DNA of 20,935 nucleotides. Source: Thiohalobacter sp. (GTDB taxonomy: Bacteria; Pseudomonadota; Gammaproteobacteria; Thiohalobacterales; Thiohalobacteraceae). This document shows positions 14,946 through 20,935 of the stretch, in pieces; position 1 is the first letter of the stretch; each line of letters starts with the position of its first letter. The translations under genes and the position numbers were made by a program. The DNA lies in assembly GCA_027030825.1 (NCBI GenBank), contig JALVEM010000502.1, positions 1-20,935 of the forward strand, read 5' to 3'. The notes beneath the pieces are model-generated. The model made no database searches. It was not told the DNA's origin and was given only the letters and a program-made list of their open reading frames with translations.

Positions 14946-16139
14946 ATGATCAGACCCGTTGGCTCCGATGAGCTGAAGCCCCTGTTCGTCTACGACCCCG
15001 AAGAACACGATGCGCTCGCGCACGAGGCCGAGAGCCTGCCCTCCGTCGTCATCAGCTCGTCCGCCGCCGGCAACGCCGTGATGCTGGGAGGCGGCTATTT
15101 CACCCCCTTCGAGGGTTACATGAACGTGGCGGATGCCGTGAGCGTGGCCGAGACCATGCGCACCACCGACGGCCGCTTCTTCCCGGTGCCGATCCTGAAC
15201 CTGGTGCCGGACGTCTCGGCCATCGAGGGGGCATCCCGCATCGCGCTGCGCGACCCGAACGTGGAAGGCAACCCGGTCATCGCCGTGCAGGACGTCCAGG
15301 CCATCGAGGAGGTCACCGACGAGCAGATGGCGCTCATGACCGAGAAGGTGTTCCGCACCCTGGACATGGAACACCCCGGCGTGAAGGCCTTCAACAGTCA
15401 GGGGCGCTTCGCCATCTCGGGTCCGATCCGGGTACTCAACTTCAGCTACTTCCAGACGGACTTCCCCGACACCTTCCGCACCGCCGTCGAGATCCGCAAC
15501 GAGATCAAGGAGCGCGGCTGGGAGAAGGTCGTGGCCTTCCAGACCCGCAACCCCATGCACCGGGCCCACGAGGAACTCTGCAAGATGGCCATGGAGGCCG
15601 TCAACGCCGACGGCCTGGTCATCCACATGCTGCTCGGCAAGCTCAAGCCCGGTGACATCCCGGCCCCGGTGCGCGATGCCGCCATCCGCAAGATGGTCGA
15701 GCTCTACTTCCCGCCGAACACGGTGATGATCACCGGCTACGGCTTCGACATGCTCTATGCCGGACCGCGCGAGGCCGTGCTGCATGCCTACTTCCGCCAG
15801 AACATGGGCGCCACCCATTTCATCATCGGCCGTGACCATGCCGGTGTGGGCGACTACTACGGCGCCTTCGACGCCCAGACCATCTTCGATACCGAGGTGC
15901 CGCCGGGTGCGCTCGAGATCGAGATCTTCCGGGCCGACCACACGGCCTACTCGAAGAAGCTCGGCAAGGTGGTGATGATGCGCGATGCCCCGGATCACAC
16001 CAAGGAAGACTTCATCCTGCTCTCCGGCACCAAGGTGCGCGAGATGCTGGGGCAGGGGATTGCGCCGCCGCCGGAGTTCTCGCGTCCGGAAGTGGCCCAG
16101 ATCCTCATGGACTACTATCAGAGCCAGCAGCAGCAGTAA
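14946..16139 (+). CDS. sat: Sulfate adenylyltransferase (ATP sulfurylase) Sat
   Basis: 397 residues, single-chain ATP sulfurylase. It interconverts sulfate plus ATP with APS plus pyrophosphate. In sulfur oxidisers it runs toward ATP; in sulfate users toward APS. Motifs are QTRNPMHRAHE at 199-209 with the HxxH pair His205/His208, GRDHAGVGDYYG at 295-306, and LLSGTKVREML near 358-368. The N-terminal PUA-like domain has MLGGGYFTPFEGYM at 46-59. The C-terminus ends in a short glutamine run. The homo-oligomeric type (not CysDN) suggests a dissimilatory role in a sulfur-oxidising gammaproteobacterium, but no apr or dsr gene is nearby to confirm it. It is transcribed alone, between its own leader and a strong terminator. 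Confidence 0.96.
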   Translation: MIRPVGSDELKPLFVYDPEEHDALAHEAESLPSVVISSSAAGNAVMLGGGYFTPFEGYMNVADAVSVAETMRTTDGRFFPVPILNLVPDVSAIEGASRIALRDPNVEGNPVIAVQDVQAIEEVTDEQMALMTEKVFRTLDMEHPGVKAFNSQGRFAISGPIRVLNFSYFQTDFPDTFRTAVEIRNEIKERGWEKVVAFQTRNPMHRAHEELCKMAMEAVNADGLVIHMLLGKLKPGDIPAPVRDAAIRKMVELYFPPNTVMITGYGFDMLYAGPREAVLHAYFRQNMGATHFIIGRDHAGVGDYYGAFDAQTIFDTEVPPGALEIEIFRADHTAYSKKLGKVVMMRDAPDHTKEDFILLSGTKVREMLGQGIAPPPEFSRPEVAQILMDYYQSQQQQ

Positions 16140-16165
16140 GCGAGCCCGGCAATCGCGGGAAAACG

Positions 16166-16193
16166 AAAGGGCCGGTGGAAACACCGGCCCTTT
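16166..16193. terminator. Bidirectional intrinsic terminator between sat and the HPF-sigma gene
   Basis: A perfect 12-bp stem, AAAGGGCCGGTG (16166-16177) with CACCGGCCCTTT (16182-16193), closes on a GAAA tetraloop. On the plus strand the stem ends in TTT followed by C; on the minus strand it is followed by CGTTTTCCC. It serves the convergent genes on both sides. Confidence 0.9.
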
Positions 16194-16244
16194 CATCCAT
16201 TTCCCCTCCGTCATTCCGGATGGTGACCGCCGGATCGAGGCGGG

Positions 16245-17387
16245 TCACTCCTCGGCCAGGGCCTCCAGCTCCTTTTGAAGTTCGGCCTCGTCTTCTTCAG
16301 CCGGCGGCGGCGCCTTGGCCAGCAGCGTCTGGATCGCCGGCTCGTCCTCGTCCGCTTCCGGCAAGGCGTAACCCTTCTCGATCAATTTGGCCTTCAGATA
16401 GGTATCGGCCAAGTCGAGCCAGCGCCTGACCGTCTCCTCGTCGGTTCCGAGCAGTTCAGCCGCTTCCTTTTCCGAGTAGCCTTCCGCATGCACCAGCTCG
16501 ATGGCCCGACGCCAACTGACCGGCAGCTTGCGCATGGCGTGGAAGAGGAGGTGAGATCGTTCGCGATGTTCCATCCGAACCTCGGGATCCGCATCCTCGG
16601 GCGCCGGCAACATATCCTCGATTCTCAGCATGTCGTCCGGCTGATAGAATTCCATGAACTCCTCCTGGACCATCTTCTCGGACACATCGATGGCATCGGG
16701 AGGAAGCCTGATCTCCGTATGCAGTGAGGAAACCGACTCCAGGTACTTCTTCGTCTCTTCTTCCAGCACGGTCAGCACGTGCTTGATCATCCACTGCTCG
16801 GCATCCATCCATTCCGGCTTGTCCGGCAGGTTCCGGTTTGCACGCACCAGAGCCTCGTCGAGAATATCCCGCGTCGTCGGATAGTCCGGCGACAGATTGC
16901 CTTCCGATCGCAGCCAGGTCAGCTCGCGCTTGACGATCTGCTCCACATGCGGCAGATGCGGCCGGATGAGATCGATGAAGTCGCGTCGCTGCTCACTCGG
17001 AACCGCTTCCAGGTGGTTCTTGAGCTGACGCAACTTCTGACGCCGGCCCTTGCGCCGCCATTCGGCATCCTTTTTCAGCTTGTGGATATGACGATCGACA
17101 CGTCGACCCAGTTCTTCCATCGCATGGTGGATGGCGAGCTCCAGGTCGTAATCGCTCTCCTCGGTCACGAGGATGGTGTGCGGTACGTGCAGTCGAAAGC
17201 GCACGCGATAGAGGTGCTCGTGATGCGGGTTGCGCTCGACATCCGCATACAGCGTCAGCACATCCGGCTGAAAATACTTCTCCAGCCGCGGGCCAATGTT
17301 GTGTTTTTCGTAATACCGGCGAATGTCCTGCTCGATCCGCTCGTGGGAAGCCTCGGACACGTTCTTGAACCGGACATGAAGCTCCAT
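16245..17387 (-). CDS. HPF/RaiA (S30AE) domain fused to an ECF-like sigma factor
   Basis: 380 residues. Residues 1-112 look like the ribosome hibernation-factor fold: YFQPDVLTLYADVER, LYRVRFRLHVPHTIL, SDYDLELAIHHAMEEL and a basic RHIHKLKKDAEWRRKGRR end. Residues about 133-215 resemble sigma region 2: a RPHLPHVEQIVKREL helix, DILDEALVRANRNL where ECF factors have DxVQExFLRAWRNL, then WMIKHVLTVLEEE. Residues 276-337 resemble region 4: LPVSWRRAIEL, then the helix-turn-helix YSEKEAAELLGTDEETVRRW. A Glu/Ala/Pro-rich acidic tail ends the protein. No region 3 or anti-sigma domain is seen. The ATG has AAAGGA 7 nt upstream. The protein could bind ribosomes, RNA polymerase, or both; function is inferred from domains only. 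Region 4 and the HPF-like part are clear by eye; region 2 is divergent. Confidence 0.8.
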   Translation of the reverse strand: MELHVRFKNVSEASHERIEQDIRRYYEKHNIGPRLEKYFQPDVLTLYADVERNPHHEHLYRVRFRLHVPHTILVTEESDYDLELAIHHAMEELGRRVDRHIHKLKKDAEWRRKGRRQKLRQLKNHLEAVPSEQRRDFIDLIRPHLPHVEQIVKRELTWLRSEGNLSPDYPTTRDILDEALVRANRNLPDKPEWMDAEQWMIKHVLTVLEEETKKYLESVSSLHTEIRLPPDAIDVSEKMVQEEFMEFYQPDDMLRIEDMLPAPEDADPEVRMEHRERSHLLFHAMRKLPVSWRRAIELVHAEGYSEKEAAELLGTDEETVRRWLDLADTYLKAKLIEKGYALPEADEDEPAIQTLLAKAPPPAEEDEAELQKELEALAEE

Positions 17388-17405
17388 AGCATTTTCCTTT
17401 GATAT

Positions 17406-17434
17406 TCAGACAGTTAACATTTTTCCCGAATTCC
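17406..17434 (-). promoter_or_regulatory. Candidate ECF-type promoter upstream of the HPF-sigma gene
   Basis: On the minus strand, GGAATTC (17434-17428, 5 of 7 match to the RpoE-type GGAACTT) and TCTGA (17410-17406, full match) are 17 nt apart. The start would be near 17400, just at the AAAGGA ribosome site, giving a very short leader. An ECF factor transcribing its own gene is common, which makes the site notable, but the match is by eye. Confidence 0.4.
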
Positions 17435-17441
17435 TTCCGGT

Positions 17442-17470
17442 ATTCTACATGTGTCCGGTGCAAGTGAAAA
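17442..17470 (-). promoter_or_regulatory. Candidate sigma70 promoter of the HPF-sigma gene
   Basis: TTTTCA (17470-17465, 4 of 6) and TAGAAT (17447-17442, 5 of 6) on the minus strand are 17 nt apart, with transcription starting near 17435 and a leader of about 48 nt. The -10 box is part of TATTCTA, which also reads TATTCT on the plus strand toward the divergent gene. Confidence 0.4.
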
Positions 17471-17507
17471 TCAAGCCTTGAATCCGCCGGAGGGGGAGGG
17501 GTGGCGA

Positions 17508-18713
17508 GTGCTATACATGAGTGTCGGCATCGGAACGAGGCAGCGGGCAGTGTTCCAACAGGATACGAGGAAATGGCTGCATCGATCCTGCCCTGCGACT
17601 TATTATTTTGGAGATGGCGAACAGCATCCTCTTCTGATAATGTCGGCGGAGATCGAATTGCCGAATGTGGTCTGTCGCATGACTCGTAATACAGACAATA
17701 CTGAAGAACATATCGAAACCAACACTACGCCGGACAGCCTGAATACTGACCTACTTCACATTTACCTGAAAGAGGGTGATCCCGTTCCTCACATCCTGAG
17801 GCGAACTCTTTACCTGGCTGTACCAGCAACCACACTCTTACTTTTCCTTACACAGTTCGTTCCCGGACACCTGGATCTCTTGGACGATCTCTCAAGCGGA
17901 TTTGCAGGTGATCTGAAAATATTGCGCCCCCATATCGATGAATGGCTGCGCATCTCGGCCAGTGAGCTGCTCGAACACACCCTGCTGATCACTTACATCT
18001 CTTTGTACATATCCATGTGGTGGGTCTATTTCCAGTCGAGAATCAGCGATGATGAAGGTCGCGGAAGAATGACAAGACCCCTGAGAGTTCAGTCCTTACG
18101 CAGACTGCTGGGTTACAGCAGTCTTCACTGGGACAACAAACCAGCACGCAGTGAACAACTGGTCGACACCTATCAGAAAAAGGGAAGTGCGGGAATGCAG
18201 GTGCTTGCGATACTTATCGCGGTATCCTTGCTGATCATAGACAAGATCGTCGATATTCTTCCATTCAGTGGGGTTCAGTCACGCTGGAAACAGGCAATAC
18301 TCTGGCTTGGACTCATGTCATCATCGATATCGTTTATTGGGTTCGTCCTGTGCGTGGATTCTTTCGACACCATGTTCAATCGATTCAAGACAGACACCAT
18401 ACGCAATATCATGGTTCATCATTTCTACAAATACACGATCAACCCGCGCTATGTTGCAACTGCCTGCATGCTGTTTGCCTTGATCATGCTTCTTGCTTAT
18501 TACAGTGAAATAATCGCCTCCCTGGCCATAGGAGTGCTTGTTGTTGCAGGTTTCAGATTCTGGTTTCCTGATCTTTATGCAACATGCCGACATTTATACA
18601 ATTGTTCTCTGCCTGAAACGCGCAATAGACGCTACAATATCCTGTCAACACTATTGATCGCCATTCCGCTTGTTATGCAAACTGTCCTCATATTCTGGTT
18701 GGACGATGCCTGA
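17508..18713 (+). CDS. Unrecognised multi-pass membrane protein
   Basis: I do not recognise the family. From the GTG at 17508 it has 401 residues: a soluble N-terminal part of about 95 residues, then about seven hydrophobic segments (around VPATTLLLFLTQFV, LITYISLYISMWW, MQVLAILIAVSLLII, LWLGLMSSSISFIGF, ATACMLFALIMLLAY, IASLAIGVLVVAGF, LLIAIPLVMQTVLIFW). Between segments 2 and 3 is a basic cytoplasmic-looking loop (RPLRVQSLRRLLGY). I chose GTG 17508 because GGAGGG lies 7 nt upstream; GTG 17451, ATG 17517, 17640 and 17679 remain possible, so the N-terminus is uncertain. Base composition is clearly lower in G+C than the flanking genes, suggesting a different origin. Its stop overlaps the next gene by 8 nt, so the two are probably expressed together. 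Confidence 0.65.
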   Translation: MLYMSVGIGTRQRAVFQQDTRKWLHRSCPATYYFGDGEQHPLLIMSAEIELPNVVCRMTRNTDNTEEHIETNTTPDSLNTDLLHIYLKEGDPVPHILRRTLYLAVPATTLLLFLTQFVPGHLDLLDDLSSGFAGDLKILRPHIDEWLRISASELLEHTLLITYISLYISMWWVYFQSRISDDEGRGRMTRPLRVQSLRRLLGYSSLHWDNKPARSEQLVDTYQKKGSAGMQVLAILIAVSLLIIDKIVDILPFSGVQSRWKQAILWLGLMSSSISFIGFVLCVDSFDTMFNRFKTDTIRNIMVHHFYKYTINPRYVATACMLFALIMLLAYYSEIIASLAIGVLVVAGFRFWFPDLYATCRHLYNCSLPETRNRRYNILSTLLIAIPLVMQTVLIFWLDDA

Positions 18714-19596
18714 CTACCTGTTCGCGTTCACGAGTGCCATTCTATGGGCATTGTCGGTACCTGTCATAAGCATCGGCATAAACCATCCGTCAAGCAAGGA
18801 TCAACCAGCTCATGTACTGGCAGGCCTGATGGTTTCGATGATATCCGGTACTTTTGTCCTGTTTATAGTTGTCAGCACACTGCGTGAACCGATGATGTTC
18901 AATGCAGAGTTGGCTTTGGCTGGTCTTTTCACATTCCCCATGGCTACTGGCGTCTATTATTTCTCTGGCGTCGCCTTGCGCGGACGGGCGGATATCGCAG
19001 CGCTTTTCAGCAAGGTCAAACCATTGTTTTCAGTAGCATTGGCCGTATTCGTGCTGCATGAAACTGTTGATGCCGGCATGGCACTCAGCCTGGTATTCAT
19101 AGCCACCGGTACAATCATGTTGATGCTGAGTTCCCGATCAAGAATGGTAGACCGCACGGGTATACTTCTGGGATTGATGACGGCGCTGTTCTGGGCGCTG
19201 GGAGAGTTCTTCATGAAGAAGGGTATGGTGAATATGCATCCGATTGCAGCCAATCTGTCCGCATTGACCGTTGGCACAATCCTGTTTGCTCCATTCGCCA
19301 TAAGGCCGCTCGCCAGCGTTGTACGATCGCATCATGGGCTGGCATCCTTGTGGCCTTTTCTGGTGCACGGAGTCGTCAGCTTCGGCATTGCGTATTCCTT
19401 CTTCTTTTTTTCTCTCGAGCGTATCGGACTCGGGCGCACCATACTCATCAACGCCTTCTGGCCGATTCTCGGCATTATCATTACTGCGATGATTCGCATG
19501 CTGAAGAAAAAACGGATGGAGCTGCACCCTCTAGTTGTGTCGGCAGCGTTTTTCCTGCTTTGCGGCAGCCTGCTGCAGGCGGCCGCGCTGCAATGA
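18706..19596 (+). CDS. EamA/DMT-superfamily transporter
   Basis: 296 residues, about ten membrane helices in two EamA repeats. The first repeat ends with KVKPLFSVALAVFVLHE and an ATGTIMLML helix; the second starts at GILLGLMTALFWALGEFFMKK and contains RTILINAFWPILGII. Members export amino acids, purines or other small metabolites; the substrate here is unknown. The ATG at 18706 overlaps the stop codon of the upstream membrane-protein gene (8-nt overlap), and no separate ribosome site is needed if translation is coupled. Like its partner it is A+T-richer than the surrounding chromosome. No clear terminator follows. Confidence 0.85.
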   Translation: MPDYLFAFTSAILWALSVPVISIGINHPSSKDQPAHVLAGLMVSMISGTFVLFIVVSTLREPMMFNAELALAGLFTFPMATGVYYFSGVALRGRADIAALFSKVKPLFSVALAVFVLHETVDAGMALSLVFIATGTIMLMLSSRSRMVDRTGILLGLMTALFWALGEFFMKKGMVNMHPIAANLSALTVGTILFAPFAIRPLASVVRSHHGLASLWPFLVHGVVSFGIAYSFFFFSLERIGLGRTILINAFWPILGIIITAMIRMLKKKRMELHPLVVSAAFFLLCGSLLQAAALQ

Positions 19597-19636
19597 ACGA
19601 GAAGGCAAATGGGAATGTCATGTCTGCATGCCGGTA

Positions 19637-19670
19637 TTCGCGAAATTTAACATAATATACATTATGCGAA
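19637..19670. repeat. A+T-rich nested palindrome between convergent genes
   Basis: CATAAT (19651-19656) and ATTATG (19661-19666) form a perfect inverted repeat with spacer ATAC. Outside it, TTCGC (19637-19641) faces GCGAA (19666-19670), and TTCGCGAA itself is palindromic. It lies between the 3' ends of the EamA gene and the CDF gene. It may be a weak terminator for either or a protein-binding site; there is no T run. Confidence 0.4.
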
Positions 19671-19671
19671 C

Positions 19672-20568
19672 TTATCCAATGTCATCCACGCAGCCGTCCG
19701 GCTCGACCTGCACCGTCGAATGCACGAGATCGAATCTGCGTGAAAGCAGCCGCTTGACTTCCCTGAGTACCCGGGAACATTCCGCATCGCTCATGACATC
19801 CACGTGCAGGGTCACCAGCGGGCGATCCGGCGTGAGCGACCAGATGTGAATGTGATGCACATCCCTGACGCCGGGGATTTCCTCGACGAGGGCCTGGCGG
19901 ATGGCCTCGGCATCGAGATGCTCGGGTGTGCCTTCGAGGAGGATGTGCACCGACTGCCTGACCAGCCGGCTGGCGCTGCGCAGGATCAGGAGCGCCACGA
20001 GCACGGAAAGAATCGGGTCGATGGGGGTCCAGCCGGTTGCGAGAATCACCATGCCGGCCACGATGGCGGCGACGGAACCCAGCAGGTCGCCGAGTACGTG
20101 CAGCAAGGCGCCCTGCACGTTCAGATCGTGCCGATGTCCACGATGCAGGATGGCGAAGGCGGCGAGGTTGACCAGCAGCCCCAGCACCGCGATGGTCGTC
20201 ATGGTGGCGCCCTGGATCGCCACCGGCGCCATGAGCCGATGCAGGGCTTCGTAGAAGATCCAGCCGACGATGAAGACGAAGCTGACGCCATTGACGAGCG
20301 CCGCCACGATCTGGACACGATGATAGCCGTAGGAGCGCAGGCGGTCCGGCGGGCGCGTCCGGGCCACGTGTGCGGCGTACCAGGCGATTCCCAGTGATGC
20401 GGTGTCCGTGAGCATGTGTCCGGCATCGGCCATCAGGGCCAGGGAGCCGGCGATCCAGCCGCCCACGAATTCCACGATCATGAAGCCGCCGGTCAGCAGC
20501 AGCGCAAGGCCGAGCGCATTCGCATTGCCGCCCTCGTCTGCATGCGTATGATCGTGTACCGAGCCCAT
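19672..20568 (-). CDS. Cation diffusion facilitator (CzcD/ZitB-type Zn/Cd/Co efflux)
   Basis: 298 residues, six membrane helices plus a cytoplasmic C-terminal domain. It exchanges Zn2+ (or Cd2+, Co2+) for protons at the inner membrane. The N-terminal stretch is His/Asp-rich (HDHTHADE, 5-12). The transport site is of the HDHD type: DAGHMLTD gives His51/Asp55 in helix 2 and HVLGD gives His157/Asp161 in helix 5. The intracellular His-rich loop (LHRGHRHDLN, 141-150) and the C-terminal HHIHIWSLTPDRPLVTLHVDV are typical of zinc CDFs. The gene ends in TAA at 19672. Its ATG is only 23 bp from that of the divergent aminotransferase gene. Confidence 0.93.
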   Translation of the reverse strand: MGSVHDHTHADEGGNANALGLALLLTGGFMIVEFVGGWIAGSLALMADAGHMLTDTASLGIAWYAAHVARTRPPDRLRSYGYHRVQIVAALVNGVSFVFIVGWIFYEALHRLMAPVAIQGATMTTIAVLGLLVNLAAFAILHRGHRHDLNVQGALLHVLGDLLGSVAAIVAGMVILATGWTPIDPILSVLVALLILRSASRLVRQSVHILLEGTPEHLDAEAIRQALVEEIPGVRDVHHIHIWSLTPDRPLVTLHVDVMSDAECSRVLREVKRLLSRRFDLVHSTVQVEPDGCVDDIG

Positions 20569-20572
20569 CCGC

Positions 20573-20582
20573 TGCTATTCTA
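20573..20582. promoter_or_regulatory. Symmetric bidirectional -10 element TATTCTA
   Basis: TATTCTA (20576-20582) reads as TATTCT on the plus strand, preceded by TGC (20573-20575) as an extended -10 motif, and as TAGAAT on the minus strand. Predicted starts are near 20588 (plus, 4 nt before the ATG at 20592) and 20570 (minus, 2 nt before the ATG at 20568). Both -35 boxes are poor. A second plus-strand promoter, TTGCCG (20525-20530), 16 nt, TATGAT (20547-20552), lies inside the CDF gene. Confidence 0.4.
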
Positions 20583-20591
20583 TGGAAAACC

Positions 20592-20935
20592 ATGCAAGCC
20601 TTCGATCATTTCTTTCAGCTCGATCCCGCGCTGCATCATCTCAATCACGCGGCCGTGTCCCCCTGGCCGATACGGACGGTCGACACCGTGACCCGATTCG
20701 CCATGGAGAATGCCCGGATCGGGTCGCTCGAATACGACCGCTGGCTCGAGACCGAGCAGCGGCTGCGCGCTCGCCTGCAACGACTGATCCATGCACGCGG
20801 GACCGACGAGATCGCGCTGCTCAAGAACACTTCCGAAGGGCTCTCCTTCATCGCGCAGGGACTCGACTGGCAAGCGGGCGACAATGTCGTCATCACCGAT
20901 CAGGAATTCCCTTCCAATCGCATCGTATGGGAGGC
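20592..20935 (+). CDS. Class-V aminotransferase (PLP), partial, 3' end off window
   Basis: 114 residues are visible. The N-terminus FFQLDPALHHLNHAAVSPWP is the typical opening of the class-V aminotransferase/cysteine desulfurase fold (substrate-side loop NHAAVSP). It is followed by a helix with ARIGSLEYDRWLETEQRLRA, the cofactor-binding segment EIALLKNTSEGLSFIAQGL, and VVITDQEFPSNRIVW. The PLP lysine lies beyond the window, so desulfurase, selenocysteine lyase or aminotransferase cannot be told apart. The ATG at 20592 has GGAAAA close upstream; an ATG at 20582 is out of frame. Confidence 0.88.
   Translation, partial: MQAFDHFFQLDPALHHLNHAAVSPWPIRTVDTVTRFAMENARIGSLEYDRWLETEQRLRARLQRLIHARGTDEIALLKNTSEGLSFIAQGLDWQAGDNVVITDQEFPSNRIVWE

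Noticed and set aside
19651..19666. Fur or Zur box at the palindrome
   Set aside because: The 4-nt spacer and the 3'-end location do not fit the known Fur or Zur consensus and placement.
1..20935. tRNA, rRNA, CRISPR array, insertion sequence or prophage
   Set aside because: I found no cloverleaf, spaced direct repeats, transposase motif or phage gene by reading both strands; a covariance-model scan could still reveal small RNAs.

Overview
The window reads as a high-GC gammaproteobacterial chromosome segment. The fatty-acid operon order yceD-rpmF-plsX-fabH-fabD-fabG-acpP-fabF-pabB-pabC-mltG is the classical gammaproteobacterial one. A single-chain ATP sulfurylase (Sat) suggests a sulfur-oxidising lineage (Chromatiales/Ectothiorhodospiraceae-like). 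That lineage call is inference, since no aprAB or dsr genes are in view.

Layout. 1-2090 (minus): a two-subunit pyruvate carboxylase, with pycA (biotin carboxylase) upstream of pycB/oadA, which is cut by the left edge. 2117-2261: divergent sigma70-type promoters; the right one fires almost at the yceD start codon. 2271-11813 (plus): the lipid operon. It holds YceD and ribosomal protein L32, PlsX and FabH/FabD/FabG/AcpP/FabF, PabB and PabC for p-aminobenzoate, and the murein terminase MltG. Hairpins lie at the rpmF/plsX, fabG/acpP and acpP/fabF junctions. 11798-13054 (minus): an MgtC/DUF4010 membrane protein whose 3' end overlaps mltG. 13118-14694 (plus): a SAM methyltransferase and a periplasmic DUF3365/Tll0287-like protein with a CxxCH haem motif. 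14946-16139 (plus): sat, behind a 251-nt A+T-rich leader and before a strong bidirectional terminator.

The most unusual locus is 16245-19596. The minus-strand gene encodes an apparent fusion of an HPF/RaiA (S30AE) ribosome-hibernation domain to an ECF-like sigma factor (divergent region 2 plus a clear region 4 helix-turn-helix), with an acidic tail. Its upstream region holds a plausible ECF-type promoter (GGAATTC, 17 nt, TCTGA) as well as a sigma70-like one. Divergent from it is a two-gene unit with visibly lower GC: an unrecognised multi-pass membrane protein and an EamA/DMT transporter, overlapping by 8 nt.

The right end holds a CDF zinc/cadmium efflux protein (minus). It is head-to-head, 23 bp apart, with a class-V aminotransferase (plus) that runs off the right edge. 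The two start codons flank a symmetric TATTCTA element. No tRNA, rRNA, CRISPR array, insertion sequence or phage gene was recognised.
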